Shown here in pieces: positions 8,617-16,375 of a stretch of 64,000 bases of DNA. How positions within the stretch are numbered: position 1 is the first letter of the stretch; each line of letters starts with the position of its first letter. The stretch is from NCBI RefSeq assembly GCF_028553785.1, contig NZ_CP067136.1, positions 1,674,001-1,738,000 of the forward strand. The letters are read 5' to 3'. The stretch is from Paracoccus fistulariae (GTDB lineage Bacteria > Pseudomonadota > Alphaproteobacteria > Rhodobacterales > Rhodobacteraceae). The notes under the pieces were generated by a model. The model did not search any database, was not told the origin of the DNA, and worked only from the letters and a program-made list of their open reading frames with translations. The position numbers and the translations under genes were made by a program.

Positions 8617-9879
8617 ATGGTGAAGCGATTGAGGTTGAACGAGAAATCGGTGCGCGAGGCGGCACCGGAACCGGGCCGGGACTATCAGATCTTCGACAGT
8701 GAGGTGCGGGGATTTGCCATCTGCATCTACCGTTCCGGAAACCGGGCCTTCACACTGGATTACCGACATGCCGGGCGGCAGCGGCGGATGACGCTGGGGC
8801 GGTGGCCGGAATGGTCGACGGCAGCGGCGCGGGAACGGGCCAAGGAACTGCGCCGCGACATCGATGCCGGCGGCGATCCGCTGGGCACGAAGGAGGATGG
8901 ACGGGACGCGCCCCGCTTCAAGGATCTCGTCGAACGCTATGCCGAGGTGCATCTGCCCAATCTGGCGAAAACCAACGCGTCGGATCAGCGGTCAATGCTG
9001 ACGAAGCTGGTCGGACCGGACTGGAACAACCGGCTGGTGACCGAGATCACCCCCTATGATGTGGAAAAGCTGCTGAACCGGATCGCCGAGGGACGGTCCC
9101 GGCCGCATAAGGCCAAGCCCAACAACCGGGCGCGGAAGCTGCAGGGATCGAAGCCCACGCCGGTGCGCGCCAACCGTGTCGGCGAAGTGCTCCGAAAAAT
9201 GTTCACCTATGCGCAAAGCTGGGGCTGGCGCGAGGACAATCCGGCCTCGGGCTTTCGCCGCCGGATCGAGAACCCGCGCGAGCGTTTTCTGAGCCAAGAT
9301 GAGATCCGCAAGCTCGCCGCCGCGCTGGACGCAGCCGAGGACCGGCGCGCGGCGGATATCATCCGGCTCTGCATGCTGACCGGCGCGCGTGTCGGCGAGG
9401 TCAGGCAGGCGCGGTTCGAGCATTTCAATCTCGAACACCTGAGTTGGTCCAAACCCGCCAGCATGACCAAGCAGCGGAAGATTCATCGCTTGCCGATCTC
9501 GGATGAAGCCGCCGCCATCGTTCGACAGCGGCAATTGCTGGTGCCGCGCGGCTGCCCGTTTCTGTTTCCCGGTGACGTGCCCGGTCAGCCGGTCAAGGAA
9601 ATCCGCCGCTTCTGGCACCAGATCCAGAAGCAGGTCGGCATTCCCGATGTCCGCATCCACGATCTCCGCCATACCTTCGCCTCGCTGCTGGTCAGCGGCG
9701 GCGCCTCGTTGGAGATGATCGGCAAGCTCTTGGGTCACAGCCAGACCCAGACCACGGCACGTTACGCCCATCTGATGGATTCGCCGCTGCGCGCCGGGGT
9801 CGATGCCGTGGCCAGCGCCTTCCGGCCGAAGCCGGTGCTGGTGCATGATGCTGGGGAGCAAGCGCGGAAGAGCGCCTGA
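8617..9879 (+). CDS. Tyrosine-type phage integrase (prophage 1)
   Basis: A 420-residue site-specific recombinase that would insert and excise prophage 1. The N-terminal DUF4102-like arm-binding domain (about 1-90) is followed by a core-binding helical domain and the catalytic domain from about 220. Catalytic residues are in place: Arg258 (TGARVGE), Lys in the beta-hairpin (about 285-288), His348-x-x-Arg351 (IHDLRH), His374 (LLGHS) and Tyr383 (ARYAHL). The ATG follows TAGGAGG. It shares a leader repeat with the HTH gene 2.4 kb downstream. A paralogue is at 55241-56578. Confidence 0.95.
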   Translation: MVKRLRLNEKSVREAAPEPGRDYQIFDSEVRGFAICIYRSGNRAFTLDYRHAGRQRRMTLGRWPEWSTAAARERAKELRRDIDAGGDPLGTKEDGRDAPRFKDLVERYAEVHLPNLAKTNASDQRSMLTKLVGPDWNNRLVTEITPYDVEKLLNRIAEGRSRPHKAKPNNRARKLQGSKPTPVRANRVGEVLRKMFTYAQSWGWREDNPASGFRRRIENPRERFLSQDEIRKLAAALDAAEDRRAADIIRLCMLTGARVGEVRQARFEHFNLEHLSWSKPASMTKQRKIHRLPISDEAAAIVRQRQLLVPRGCPFLFPGDVPGQPVKEIRRFWHQIQKQVGIPDVRIHDLRHTFASLLVSGGASLEMIGKLLGHSQTQTTARYAHLMDSPLRAGVDAVASAFRPKPVLVHDAGEQARKSA

Positions 9880-9930
9880 ACGCCTGATCCACCACATTGC
9901 CGTTGCGCTGGACGCTGCCGCGCTCTGCCT

Positions 9931-10527
9931 TCAGCCATCCTCCTGCAGCGATTTCCAGATCGGTCCCAGCCTGCGCCGGATGGTGCTTTCGTCCGGCACC
10001 TCGCCATTTCGGGATTTTTCGGCGAACCATGCCTGCGCGTCCGCGATCCATTCGGCCTGCGTCGCCGGTAGACCGTGGAAATGAACGCGCCGGATCAGGG
10101 CGACATAGAGCCCCTCCCAATCATATCGTGATGGCGCACCGCCCGGGTCGGTCCAGCGGTTCGCCATGCCATTCAACAGTTCGAACTGATAGACCTCATC
10201 GGCCAGAACCATCAGATCGGCCAGTTCCACTTCGATGTGGTGCAAGGGATCGGCGATCATGGTCCAGCCCTCCTGTCCCGGCACGCGGATCCGCCGGATG
10301 CTCCGTGAGGCCTGTCCATTGTCCCACCGCCTGAACATGCTGAGAATATCGGCCACCGGCACGACGACCAGCCCTGCCAGTACCTCGCCGCCCTGTTCGA
10401 TCGGTTCGATCGCGGTGACGATGTCCAGCTTGCCGGCAATCGCCCATCCCGCCAGATCGTAAGGGCTGCAATCCCAGCGGATCGTCACCTCCTGAACCGT
10501 GAAAAACGTGCGTTGCGGCAATGTCAT
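9931..10527 (-). CDS. Conserved integrase-companion protein, unknown function
   Basis: A 198-residue soluble protein on the opposite strand to the integrase, converging with it. The start MTLPQRTFFTVQEV, behind an AGCAGGGAA ribosome site, is chosen over a long upstream extension because the paralogue in prophage 2 begins at the equivalent MSLPPRALYSLIEV. Shared landmarks are an HTH-like N-terminus, RYDWEGLYVALIRR-type and DESTIRRRLGPIW-type segments; the last resembles the helix-turn-helix end of small DNA-binding proteins. I cannot name the family. Conserved placement beside the integrase in both prophages suggests a role in lysogeny control or excision. Confidence 0.75.
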   Translation of the reverse strand: MTLPQRTFFTVQEVTIRWDCSPYDLAGWAIAGKLDIVTAIEPIEQGGEVLAGLVVVPVADILSMFRRWDNGQASRSIRRIRVPGQEGWTMIADPLHHIEVELADLMVLADEVYQFELLNGMANRWTDPGGAPSRYDWEGLYVALIRRVHFHGLPATQAEWIADAQAWFAEKSRNGEVPDESTIRRRLGPIWKSLQEDG

Positions 10528-10624
10528 GTTCCCTGCTCTCCCTGCTTTCGATGTCCAACGACCCGTTATCAGGACGCAGGCACCTGCCTTCATTGACCTC
10601 GCGCCCGGACACAGCTCCGCCGTT

Positions 10625-10648
10625 CGCGGAGTTACGGGGAACTCCGCG
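10625..10648. repeat. Hairpin upstream of companion gene
   Basis: CGCGGAGTT and AACTCCGCG form a 9-bp inverted repeat around a 6-nt loop, about 100 nt upstream of the antisense companion gene. Possible operator. Confidence 0.4.
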
Positions 10649-10740
10649 TTGATCGACCGCATCGGGCGTGATTGGGCGGATTTCTTCACCACCGGGGCGC
10701 GATTTGGCAAGAGCATTTGGCTGTGGAAAACGAACTCTTT

Positions 10741-10755
10741 GTTCTTGACATGTTC
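10741..10755 (+). promoter_or_regulatory. LexA (SOS) box in prophage 1 control region
   Basis: GTTC-TTGACAT-GTTC matches the alphaproteobacterial LexA consensus GTTC-N7-GTTC exactly. It contains a TTGACA -35-like hexamer. It lies in the non-coding region between the antisense companion gene and the rightward HTH/replication genes. No CI-like repressor gene is visible in this prophage, so direct LexA control of induction is plausible. Confidence 0.6.
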
Positions 10756-10786
10756 CGGGGCCAGCAACGGCAGAAACTGTTAGCGG

Positions 10787-10814
10787 CAACCGGCAGAACC
10801 GGTTCTGCCGGTTG
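10787..10814. repeat. Perfect 28-bp palindrome in prophage 1 control region
   Basis: CAACCGGCAGAACC is followed immediately by its exact reverse complement GGTTCTGCCGGTTG, with no loop. There is no T-run, so a terminator is unlikely. It lies 32 nt downstream of the LexA box. A dimeric repressor operator is the most natural reading. Confidence 0.6.
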
Positions 10815-10901
10815 TGGTTTCGACGGCTTTCGACGGCGTTCAGACCCGGCGCCGAATCACTGTCCTTCGCCCTGAGTTACGCCAAACCCAGCAAAACATG
10901 G

Positions 10902-10951
10902 GGTGGCATAACCTCCGGCGAGGTTACGCCACCTTCCGCCTCCCCGCCGGT
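10902..10951 (+). repeat. Leader repeat copy 2 with 14-bp inverted repeat
   Basis: Positions 10920-10951 repeat the integrase leader block (8511-8542) with two mismatches. The first 14 nt (GAGGTTACGCCACC) also pair with GGTGGCATAACCTC at 10902-10915 across a CGGC loop, one mismatch. A related GAGTTACGCCAAAC occurs at 10874-10887. The repeated GAGGTTNNGCCACC unit looks like a binding site. The non-coding stretch 10528-11020 otherwise holds only the LexA box and the palindromes listed separately. Confidence 0.6.
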
Positions 10952-11020
10952 GCTTTCGATGTGATTGTTCTTCTCCCCGTCAGCCGCCCGGTTCGGGCGA
11001 TGCAAGATGGAGGCAAGAGC

Positions 11021-11281
11021 ATGACACAACCCATGAGTGCGGAACCGGCAATTGAACCGCGCCTGCTGCGCGGCTGGATCAGCCGCTACGACCTGGCGCA
11101 GGAGCTGGGTCTCACGGTCGACACGCTGGGGCGCTGGGAGCGGCGGCGGAAAGGTCCGGCCTGTGTCCGCGCCGGTCGCAAGATCTTTTATCGGATGAGC
11201 GTGGTGCAGGACTGGCTGCAGTCGCAGGAGATGCCGCGGGTCGCAGAGGCGAAGCCCAGTAAGGCGCGGGGGCGGAAATGA
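11021..11281 (+). CDS. Excisionase-like helix-turn-helix protein (prophage 1)
   Basis: An 86-residue AlpA/excisionase-type DNA-binding protein. The start MTQPMSAE follows GGAGGCA; an upstream in-frame ATG is ignored because it lies in the control region. The HTH is in SRYDLAQELGLTVDTLGRWE with a wing GPACVRAGRKIFYR. Its stop overlaps the next start (ATGA). A close homologue sits at 59315-59551 in prophage 2 in the same context. Proteins of this kind steer integrase directionality or activate early genes. The shared leader with the integrase supports a joint role. Confidence 0.8.
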   Translation: MTQPMSAEPAIEPRLLRGWISRYDLAQELGLTVDTLGRWERRRKGPACVRAGRKIFYRMSVVQDWLQSQEMPRVAEAKPSKARGRK

Positions 11282-11541
11282 ACGCCATGACCCAGCTTGC
11301 TGATGCAGTCACCAACAGCGCATCGGTCGCGCCCTCCCCTGCTGATTGGCCCGCCCAGCGCCTGACCGAGGCGCGCGGCATCGTCGTCGATTTCGTCCAT
11401 CACCCGGACAGCCTGATCATCCTCGCTTGCCGCGCCATCGCCGCGCATAGCCCGGACCCGCGGGAACGCGGCGAGGCCGTGGCTCTCGCTGGTCTGCTGA
11501 TTGCCGTATCAAACCGTAGGCCGAAAGGCGGTGACGCATGA
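11278..11541 (+). CDS. Small early prophage protein, unknown
   Basis: An 87-residue acidic/hydrophobic protein overlapping the genes on both sides by 4 nt. It has no signal peptide and no recognisable motif; a central helix-rich part runs from ADWPAQRLTEA to LAGLLIAVSNR. The equivalent position in prophage 2 holds an unrelated 54-residue membrane peptide, so the slot is conserved but its content is not. Coding status is supported by the tight overlaps. Confidence 0.6.
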   Translation: MNAMTQLADAVTNSASVAPSPADWPAQRLTEARGIVVDFVHHPDSLIILACRAIAAHSPDPRERGEAVALAGLLIAVSNRRPKGGDA

Positions 11542-11936
11542 CGCGCCGCACGCCCGAGGCCGAAATCCAGCGCGCCATCGTCCACACCTTGCGGATCGTA
11601 TTGCCCCGCGATGCCATCATCCACCACTCCGCCAATGAGGTCGGGTCGAGTGGCAATGCCGCACGGCAGCGCCAGGCGATCCTGACCGGCATGGGCGTCT
11701 TCTCTGGCTTCGCCGATCTGATCATTCTCGCGGGCGGTCAGGTGCTGTTTCTGGAGGTCAAAAGCCCGTCCGGCAGGCTCAGCCCGTCACAAAAAGCGTT
11801 TCGCGACATGGTGAAAGCCCAGGGCTTTGGCTGGGCGCTGGTGCGCTCCGTCGAGGATGCGCTGGGCGCACTTGCCGATCACGGCATCACCACCCGGGTG
11901 CAGGCCATGAACCCGCGCCGGAGGGCCTGCGCATGA
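11538..11936 (+). CDS. VRR-NUC domain nuclease
   Basis: A 132-residue stand-alone VRR-NUC protein of the PD-(D/E)XK superfamily. The catalytic signature is readable: GFADL supplies the Asp and VLFLEVKSPSG the Glu-x-Lys, followed by LSPSQKAF. Such small phage nucleases are linked to replication and recombination intermediates and often sit beside replication genes, as here. Four-base overlaps join it to the genes on both sides. It has no counterpart in the same position of prophage 2. Confidence 0.9.
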   Translation: MTRRTPEAEIQRAIVHTLRIVLPRDAIIHHSANEVGSSGNAARQRQAILTGMGVFSGFADLIILAGGQVLFLEVKSPSGRLSPSQKAFRDMVKAQGFGWALVRSVEDALGALADHGITTRVQAMNPRRRACA

Positions 11937-12943
11937 GCCATTTCGCGACCAACTGGGCGATCCTGCAACGCGGTCTGAAGCCCGCGACCAAGATCGTGCT
12001 CTGGCATCTCTGCGACCGCCATAATCCCGATTTCGGCTGTTTTCCGACACAGGCGCGGCTGGCCGCCGATTGCGAGATCAGCCGCTCGGCCCTGAACGAC
12101 CATCTGCGGAAACTGGAACGGGCCGGTCTGATCCGGCGCTGTGCAAGCGTCGATCCGGTGACGAAACGCCAGCAGCCGACCCGCTACATTCTCGGCTTCG
12201 AGGACGGCTTCGATCACCCGAATTCGGACCCATCTCCGAATTCCGGACATGGCGATTTTCCCGGGTTTTCGGGCGACGATTCTGACGGCGAATGTCGTCC
12301 TTTGTCGGCCAATGCTGTCAACCCGTGTCCGGAATCTGCACACGGAGCCGTGTCCGGATTTGGGGCAGAGCCGTGTCCGGAAAATGGCGATTTCCGTGTC
12401 CGAATTCCGGACACTAACCCTGTAAGAGAACCATTAAGGGAACCAGTAAAGGAGGAGGAGGACGCGCGAGCACGCGATGATCGATTTGAGGAATTTTTCG
12501 GGAAGCTACTCGACGCCCTCGGTCTGGACACCGATGCCGCCCTTCCGGGCTGGTGGCAGGGCTGGCCACCCCGCGAACATGTCCGTCGCTGGATTACCGA
12601 TCTCGGCCTGACCGAGGACCGGATCGTCGCCACGGCCCGGGACAGCCGCAGCACCCACCCCAATCCACCGGACGGTCCAAGAGCGCTGGACCGGGTCATG
12701 GAACGGGCGGCACGCGCTTCCAGCAATCCTGCGCCCAGCACCGACGGCCAGCGTCGCAAGCCTCGAAGCAAGCCAGCAGACGCGCCGCGCGCCAGCATGG
12801 ACGAAATCGCGGATTTCTATGCCGGGCTGGTGAACGGGGATGGCTATCTGCCGTCCAACGCCATCTCCAACACCGTGCGCAATGCCATGCTGGAGCGCGG
12901 GCTGGTGACGGCTGAACGGCTCAAAGCGCGGGGTGTGCTGTGA
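11933..12943 (+). CDS. Lambda O-like replication protein with winged-helix N-terminus
   Basis: A 336-residue protein. Residues about 1-90 form a helix-turn-helix domain (CDRHNPDFGCFPTQARLA, then CEISRSALNDHLRKLERAGLIRR) of the type in phage replication initiators. A low-complexity linker (about 95-165) is encoded by repeated CCGTGTCCGGA motifs that look like iterons, followed by an AT-richer stretch. The C-terminal part contains FYAGLVNGDGYLPSNAISNTVRNAML, which is shared with the prophage 2 protein. The layout of a DNA-binding domain, origin repeats inside the gene and a C-terminal interaction domain mirrors lambda O. Function is inferred from that layout. Confidence 0.7.
   Translation: MSHFATNWAILQRGLKPATKIVLWHLCDRHNPDFGCFPTQARLAADCEISRSALNDHLRKLERAGLIRRCASVDPVTKRQQPTRYILGFEDGFDHPNSDPSPNSGHGDFPGFSGDDSDGECRPLSANAVNPCPESAHGAVSGFGAEPCPENGDFRVRIPDTNPVREPLREPVKEEEDARARDDRFEEFFGKLLDALGLDTDAALPGWWQGWPPREHVRRWITDLGLTEDRIVATARDSRSTHPNPPDGPRALDRVMERAARASSNPAPSTDGQRRKPRSKPADAPRASMDEIADFYAGLVNGDGYLPSNAISNTVRNAMLERGLVTAERLKARGVL
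12218..12455 (+). repeat. Putative origin iterons inside the O-like gene (prophage 1)
   Basis: Repeats of the GTGTCCGGA/TCCGGACAC family occur at 12218-12229, 12235-12249, 12323-12335, 12348-12360, 12371-12380 and 12394-12414. The last is a near-perfect dyad GTGTCCG/CGGACAC. An AT-richer run with TAA repeats (12415-12455) follows directly, where an unwinding element would be expected. Prophage 2 has repeats of different sequence at the same place in its homologous gene. Confidence 0.6.
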
Positions 12944-13641
12944 CGGTTCATCCCAGCTTCCCAACCAAAGACGGTCGACCCACTCGAACCAAACGCGCAC
13001 TGGGCGTCCAGCAGGTGCTGGAATGGGCCTTTCGGACCGAGAAGGCCCGGCTGGACCTGCCCGAGCCACCCGACCCGGAACGTGGCGATAGCGCTGGCTT
13101 CGGCCTCGAATACGTGCTGATGCAGCGCGCCGCGCTGGGCTGCCGGATCGATGGCGGGCGGTACAAGCCCGACAGTTCCACCCACGAGGATGCCGAGGTC
13201 ATCGCCGCATGCGTCGCAGGATTGCCGACCTCGCTGGGCGGGCTGCGCATGGCGATCCGCATCGCCGAGCTGGCCCGCGCCGGGATGACGCCGGACTGGA
13301 TGCCCGGCGCTGTGCCGCGCTGTGTCCCGGTGGAGATGAAGCGCAACCAGCATGGCGAACGCTCGATCACCATCGCCGTCGGCACGACCCGCGTCCTGTC
13401 ACGCGGCAAGTGGCGGACGGTGGAACTTCGCGCCTGCCCGGTCACTTTCTCGCCGCATCCGGATCAGATCGCTGCGGCGCACCGGCATTACGAGCACTGG
13501 TGGCGGGCGCTGGACTGGGTTCACGACGGGTTGCGCGAGGGCGGCATGCTGCGCAGCATCGAGGTGACGGATGCGATGCCGAAACCGCAACCGTGGGAGC
13601 CCCGGACAGGCTGCGAACAGATCGGCAACAAAACAGTTTGA
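12940..13641 (+). CDS. Early prophage protein, unknown
   Basis: A 233-residue soluble protein starting 4 nt inside the replication gene, so probably co-translated. It opens with a basic segment (GRPTRTKRALGVQQVLEWAF) and has helical middle parts (ATEDAEVIAACVAG type, then GLRMAIRIAELARAG). The final third contains PCRVPVEMK-like basic strands and HRHYEHWWRALDWVHDGL. I do not recognise a family. Its slot corresponds to the DUF6362-type gene of prophage 2, which may make it a functional stand-in, perhaps for transcription control of late genes. Confidence 0.6.
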   Translation: MTVHPSFPTKDGRPTRTKRALGVQQVLEWAFRTEKARLDLPEPPDPERGDSAGFGLEYVLMQRAALGCRIDGGRYKPDSSTHEDAEVIAACVAGLPTSLGGLRMAIRIAELARAGMTPDWMPGAVPRCVPVEMKRNQHGERSITIAVGTTRVLSRGKWRTVELRACPVTFSPHPDQIAAAHRHYEHWWRALDWVHDGLREGGMLRSIEVTDAMPKPQPWEPRTGCEQIGNKTV

Positions 13642-13824
13642 CATTCGTGCCCCTCTTGACTCATACACCAAGCATCGAAGACGAGCGCCCGGAGAACAGA
13701 CCTGCTCAGGCGCTCTTCCGGTTAGATCCTCCAGCACTACCCCCTGCCTCGGTTCCTCCCCGGCGCTGTCCGTATTCGGGGGGGCGCAGCGCGGAAGTTT
13801 GCCAGCGTCAGGCGTTTTCACCGG

Positions 13825-13994
13825 GGAATCCACCCGGAATCCACCTGAGCCAACCGAGCGCCGTTTCAGTCAATAAAACAAGGCGTTAGTTGCCGCCGCA
13901 GGGTGGATTCCCACTGGATTCCGAGGTGAATTCCAGAAGCCACTTCGCGGAAGCCACCGTGATCCAGGCGGAAGCCACCTCGCCAGAAGCCACC
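13825..13994. repeat. Cluster of GGAATCCACC/GGAAGCCACC repeats before ParB-MTase gene
   Basis: The non-coding stretch 13642-14019 holds short repeats. GGAATCCACC is at 13825 and 13836. Its inverted form GGTGGATTCC is at 13902, with partial copies to 13934. (A/G)GAAGCCAC(C/T) follows at 13935, 13949, 13970 and 13985. A small AT-rich patch with CAATAAAACAA (13871-13881) lies between the opposing copies. This could be a protein-binding array; the next gene has a ParB-like domain. No promoter is obvious and no gene is credible here. Confidence 0.5.
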
Positions 13995-14019
13995 CAAAAC
14001 CACAGGACGACCCCACCCC

Positions 14020-15273
14020 ATGGACCTCACCTTCGCGCCGCGCCAGATCGAGTTCTGGCCGATCGAACGGCTGCGCCCCTATGCCCGGAACGCGAAGATG
14101 CACGGGCCCGATCAGGTCGCCCGGATCGCCGCCAGCATGGCGCGCTTCGGCTGGACCGTACCCTGCATGGTCGGCGACGATGGCGAGCTGATCGCGGGCC
14201 ATGGCCGCGTGCTGGCGGCGACCGAGCTGGGGCTCAGCGAAGTGCCGGTGATCCGGCTCGGCCATCTCGACGAGGTCGAGCGCCGTGCCTACCGGATCGC
14301 CGACAACAAGCTGACGGAACTCGGCGACTGGGACGAGGCGCTGCTGCGTGACGAGGTCGCGGGGCTGCTGGCCGAGGATTTCGAGCTGTCGCTGCTGGGC
14401 TTTGCCGAGGACGAGCTGGAGGCGCTGCTGCAGGATCCGGCTCTCGGCGAAGATAGCGGCGCCGAGGGCGAGGACGAGGTTCCTGAAACTCCCGCCGACC
14501 CGGTCTCGCTGCCGGGCGATCTCTGGCGGCTCGGGCCGCACCGGCTGATCTGCGGCGACAGCACCAGCGCGGATGTCGTCGCAAAACTGCTGGGCGATGT
14601 CCGGCCGCTGCTGATGGTCACCGATCCGCCCTATGGCGTCGAATACGACCCGAGCTGGCGGAACCAGACCGGCGCATCGGCCACCAAGCGCACCGGAAAG
14701 GTGCTGAACGACGACCGGGCCGACTGGCGCGAGGCCTGGGCGCTGTTCCCGGGCGATGTCGCCTATGTCTGGCACGGCGCGCTGCATGCCACCACGGTCG
14801 CCGACAGCCTGATCGCGGCGGGCTTCGATATCCGCTCGCAAATCATCTGGGCCAAGGACCGGTTGGTCCTCAGCCGCGGCGATTATCACTGGCAGCACGA
14901 GCCCTGCTGGTACGCGGTGAAGAAGCGCGGCAAGGGCCATTGGTCCGGGGATCGCAAACAGACCACCCTCTGGCAGATCGCCAATCGCGATCAGGATGCG
15001 GAAACGGTGCATGGCACGCAGAAGCCGGTCGAATGCATGCGCCGCCCGATCCTGAACAACTCCAGCCCCGGGCAGGCGATCTATGAGCCCTTCATGGGCT
15101 CCGGCACGACACTGATCGCCGCCGAGACCACTGGTAGGGTCTGCTACGGGATCGAGTTGAACCCCGCCTATGTCGATGTCGCCATCGCCCGCTGGCAGAA
15201 CCTGACCGGGCAATCGGCGGTGCTGGAAGGCACAGACAAGACCTTCGCCGACCTGACAACCTCCCGACGCTGA
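14020..15273 (+). CDS. ParB-like domain fused to adenine/N4-cytosine DNA methyltransferase
   Basis: A 417-residue fusion common in temperate phages of this group. Residues about 10-110 form a ParB/Srx-type domain (VARIAASMARFGW, ELIAGHGRVLAA, RRAYRIADNKL). The methyltransferase part carries catalytic DPPYGVEY (about 205-212) and the AdoMet motif FMGSGTTLIAAE near 367, with a TRD between. The motif order (DPPY before FxGxG) is beta class. It would methylate phage DNA to resist host restriction or to control gene expression; the target sequence is unknown. The paralogue at 61354-62559 is highly similar. Confidence 0.93.
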   Translation: MDLTFAPRQIEFWPIERLRPYARNAKMHGPDQVARIAASMARFGWTVPCMVGDDGELIAGHGRVLAATELGLSEVPVIRLGHLDEVERRAYRIADNKLTELGDWDEALLRDEVAGLLAEDFELSLLGFAEDELEALLQDPALGEDSGAEGEDEVPETPADPVSLPGDLWRLGPHRLICGDSTSADVVAKLLGDVRPLLMVTDPPYGVEYDPSWRNQTGASATKRTGKVLNDDRADWREAWALFPGDVAYVWHGALHATTVADSLIAAGFDIRSQIIWAKDRLVLSRGDYHWQHEPCWYAVKKRGKGHWSGDRKQTTLWQIANRDQDAETVHGTQKPVECMRRPILNNSSPGQAIYEPFMGSGTTLIAAETTGRVCYGIELNPAYVDVAIARWQNLTGQSAVLEGTDKTFADLTTSRR

Positions 15274-15277
15274 GACC

Positions 15278-16375
15278 ATGAATGACCTGGCTTTACCTGC
15301 CCCCGGATACGCTTCCGGGGCCGATGACACCTGCCTCTTCGGGCTTTCCCTCTGTTCCGGCGCGGGCGGGATCGATCTCGGCCTCACCCTCGCCCTGCCC
15401 GGATATCGAACTGTGGGCCATGTCGAGCGGGAAACCTTCGCTGCGGCCACTCTCGTGGCGCGGATGGCGGACGCGGCCCTGGATCAGGCTGTTATCTGGG
15501 ACGACATTGCCACTTTCGACGGCAAGCCTTGGCGCGGCGCGGTGGATATCGTTTCTGCGGGCTATCCGTGCCAGCCGTTCAGCGTGGCGGGAAAGCGCCG
15601 GGGTGCCGAGGATCCCCGCCATCTCTGGCCGCATGTTGCCCGGATCATCGGCGAGGCTGAGCCGCCCTTCGTCTTCCTCGAAAACGTCGCCCATCATCTC
15701 CGCCTCGGCTTCCCCGAAGTCGCAGGCGGACTGGTCGGCATGGGCTACAGGCTTGCGGCAGGATTGTTTACGGCGGCGGAAGTCGGCGCGCCCCATCGGC
15801 GCGAACGGCTCTTCATCCTCGCCATTCGGGAAGGCGACGAACTGGCCGACCCCGCGCGCCTGCTCCGGCACCCGCTCGAGTGGCGGGAACCGGACGGAAC
15901 TTTTGCGCCTCTGGCCGACGCCAAGGGCCAGCGCCAACGAGAACCGGCAGACGAAACCGACGCCATCGCAGGTGGCGGGCAAGCACGGGATGAACCTCGC
16001 GACGACGGCCGCGCAATGGCCGACGCCGCTGGCGACGGATGGTGCGAAACCGAGCGCTGGCAGCCGCAAATCGGCGGACCTGACCCATGCGGCGGGCATG
16101 TGGATGACGCCGACAGCGCGGGATCACAAGGACGGGGCAACGACGCTGGCGAACACGCCGGTGAACGGCCTCCTTGGCCGCCAGGTCCTCACGACGCCGA
16201 GGGCTGGCAGCGATACCTCCGATCAGCGCCGGACGCTGAACCCGCTGTTCGTCGAGGCGCTGATGGGCTGGCCCACCGGGTGGACCGGCTCCGCCTCTGT
16301 GGCAATGGCGTGGTCCCCCTGGTTGCGGCGCATGCGCTCCGAACTCTGGCGCATCAGCTGCTGGAGGGCGGGTGA
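15278..16375 (+). CDS. Phage DNA cytosine-5 methyltransferase
   Basis: A 365-residue C5-MTase. Motif I is LFSGxGG-like (LCSGAGGIDLG), the catalytic motif IV is GYPCQPFS, motif VI is FLENVAHH, and motif VIII-like HRRERLF follows. A motif X-like RLCGNGVVPLVA ends the frame. The target-recognition part (about 205-330) is Gly/Asp-rich. The +1 frame of the same DNA is also open across the whole gene and encodes WPTP blocks and LNPLFVEALMGWP, features seen in other phage C5-MTase C-termini, so frame usage there is uncertain. It starts 5 nt after the ParB-MTase gene and has no counterpart in prophage 2. Confidence 0.88.
   Translation: MNDLALPAPGYASGADDTCLFGLSLCSGAGGIDLGLTLALPGYRTVGHVERETFAAATLVARMADAALDQAVIWDDIATFDGKPWRGAVDIVSAGYPCQPFSVAGKRRGAEDPRHLWPHVARIIGEAEPPFVFLENVAHHLRLGFPEVAGGLVGMGYRLAAGLFTAAEVGAPHRRERLFILAIREGDELADPARLLRHPLEWREPDGTFAPLADAKGQRQREPADETDAIAGGGQARDEPRDDGRAMADAAGDGWCETERWQPQIGGPDPCGGHVDDADSAGSQGRGNDAGEHAGERPPWPPGPHDAEGWQRYLRSAPDAEPAVRRGADGLAHRVDRLRLCGNGVVPLVAAHALRTLAHQLLEGG

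Noticed and set aside
13870..15450. 526-codon open frame antisense to the ParB-MTase gene (and a 504-codon one at 61180-62694)
   Set aside because: Both mirror highly conserved sense genes in GC-rich DNA; the protein is Arg/Gly/Ala-rich without motifs. Their similarity to each other follows from sense conservation.
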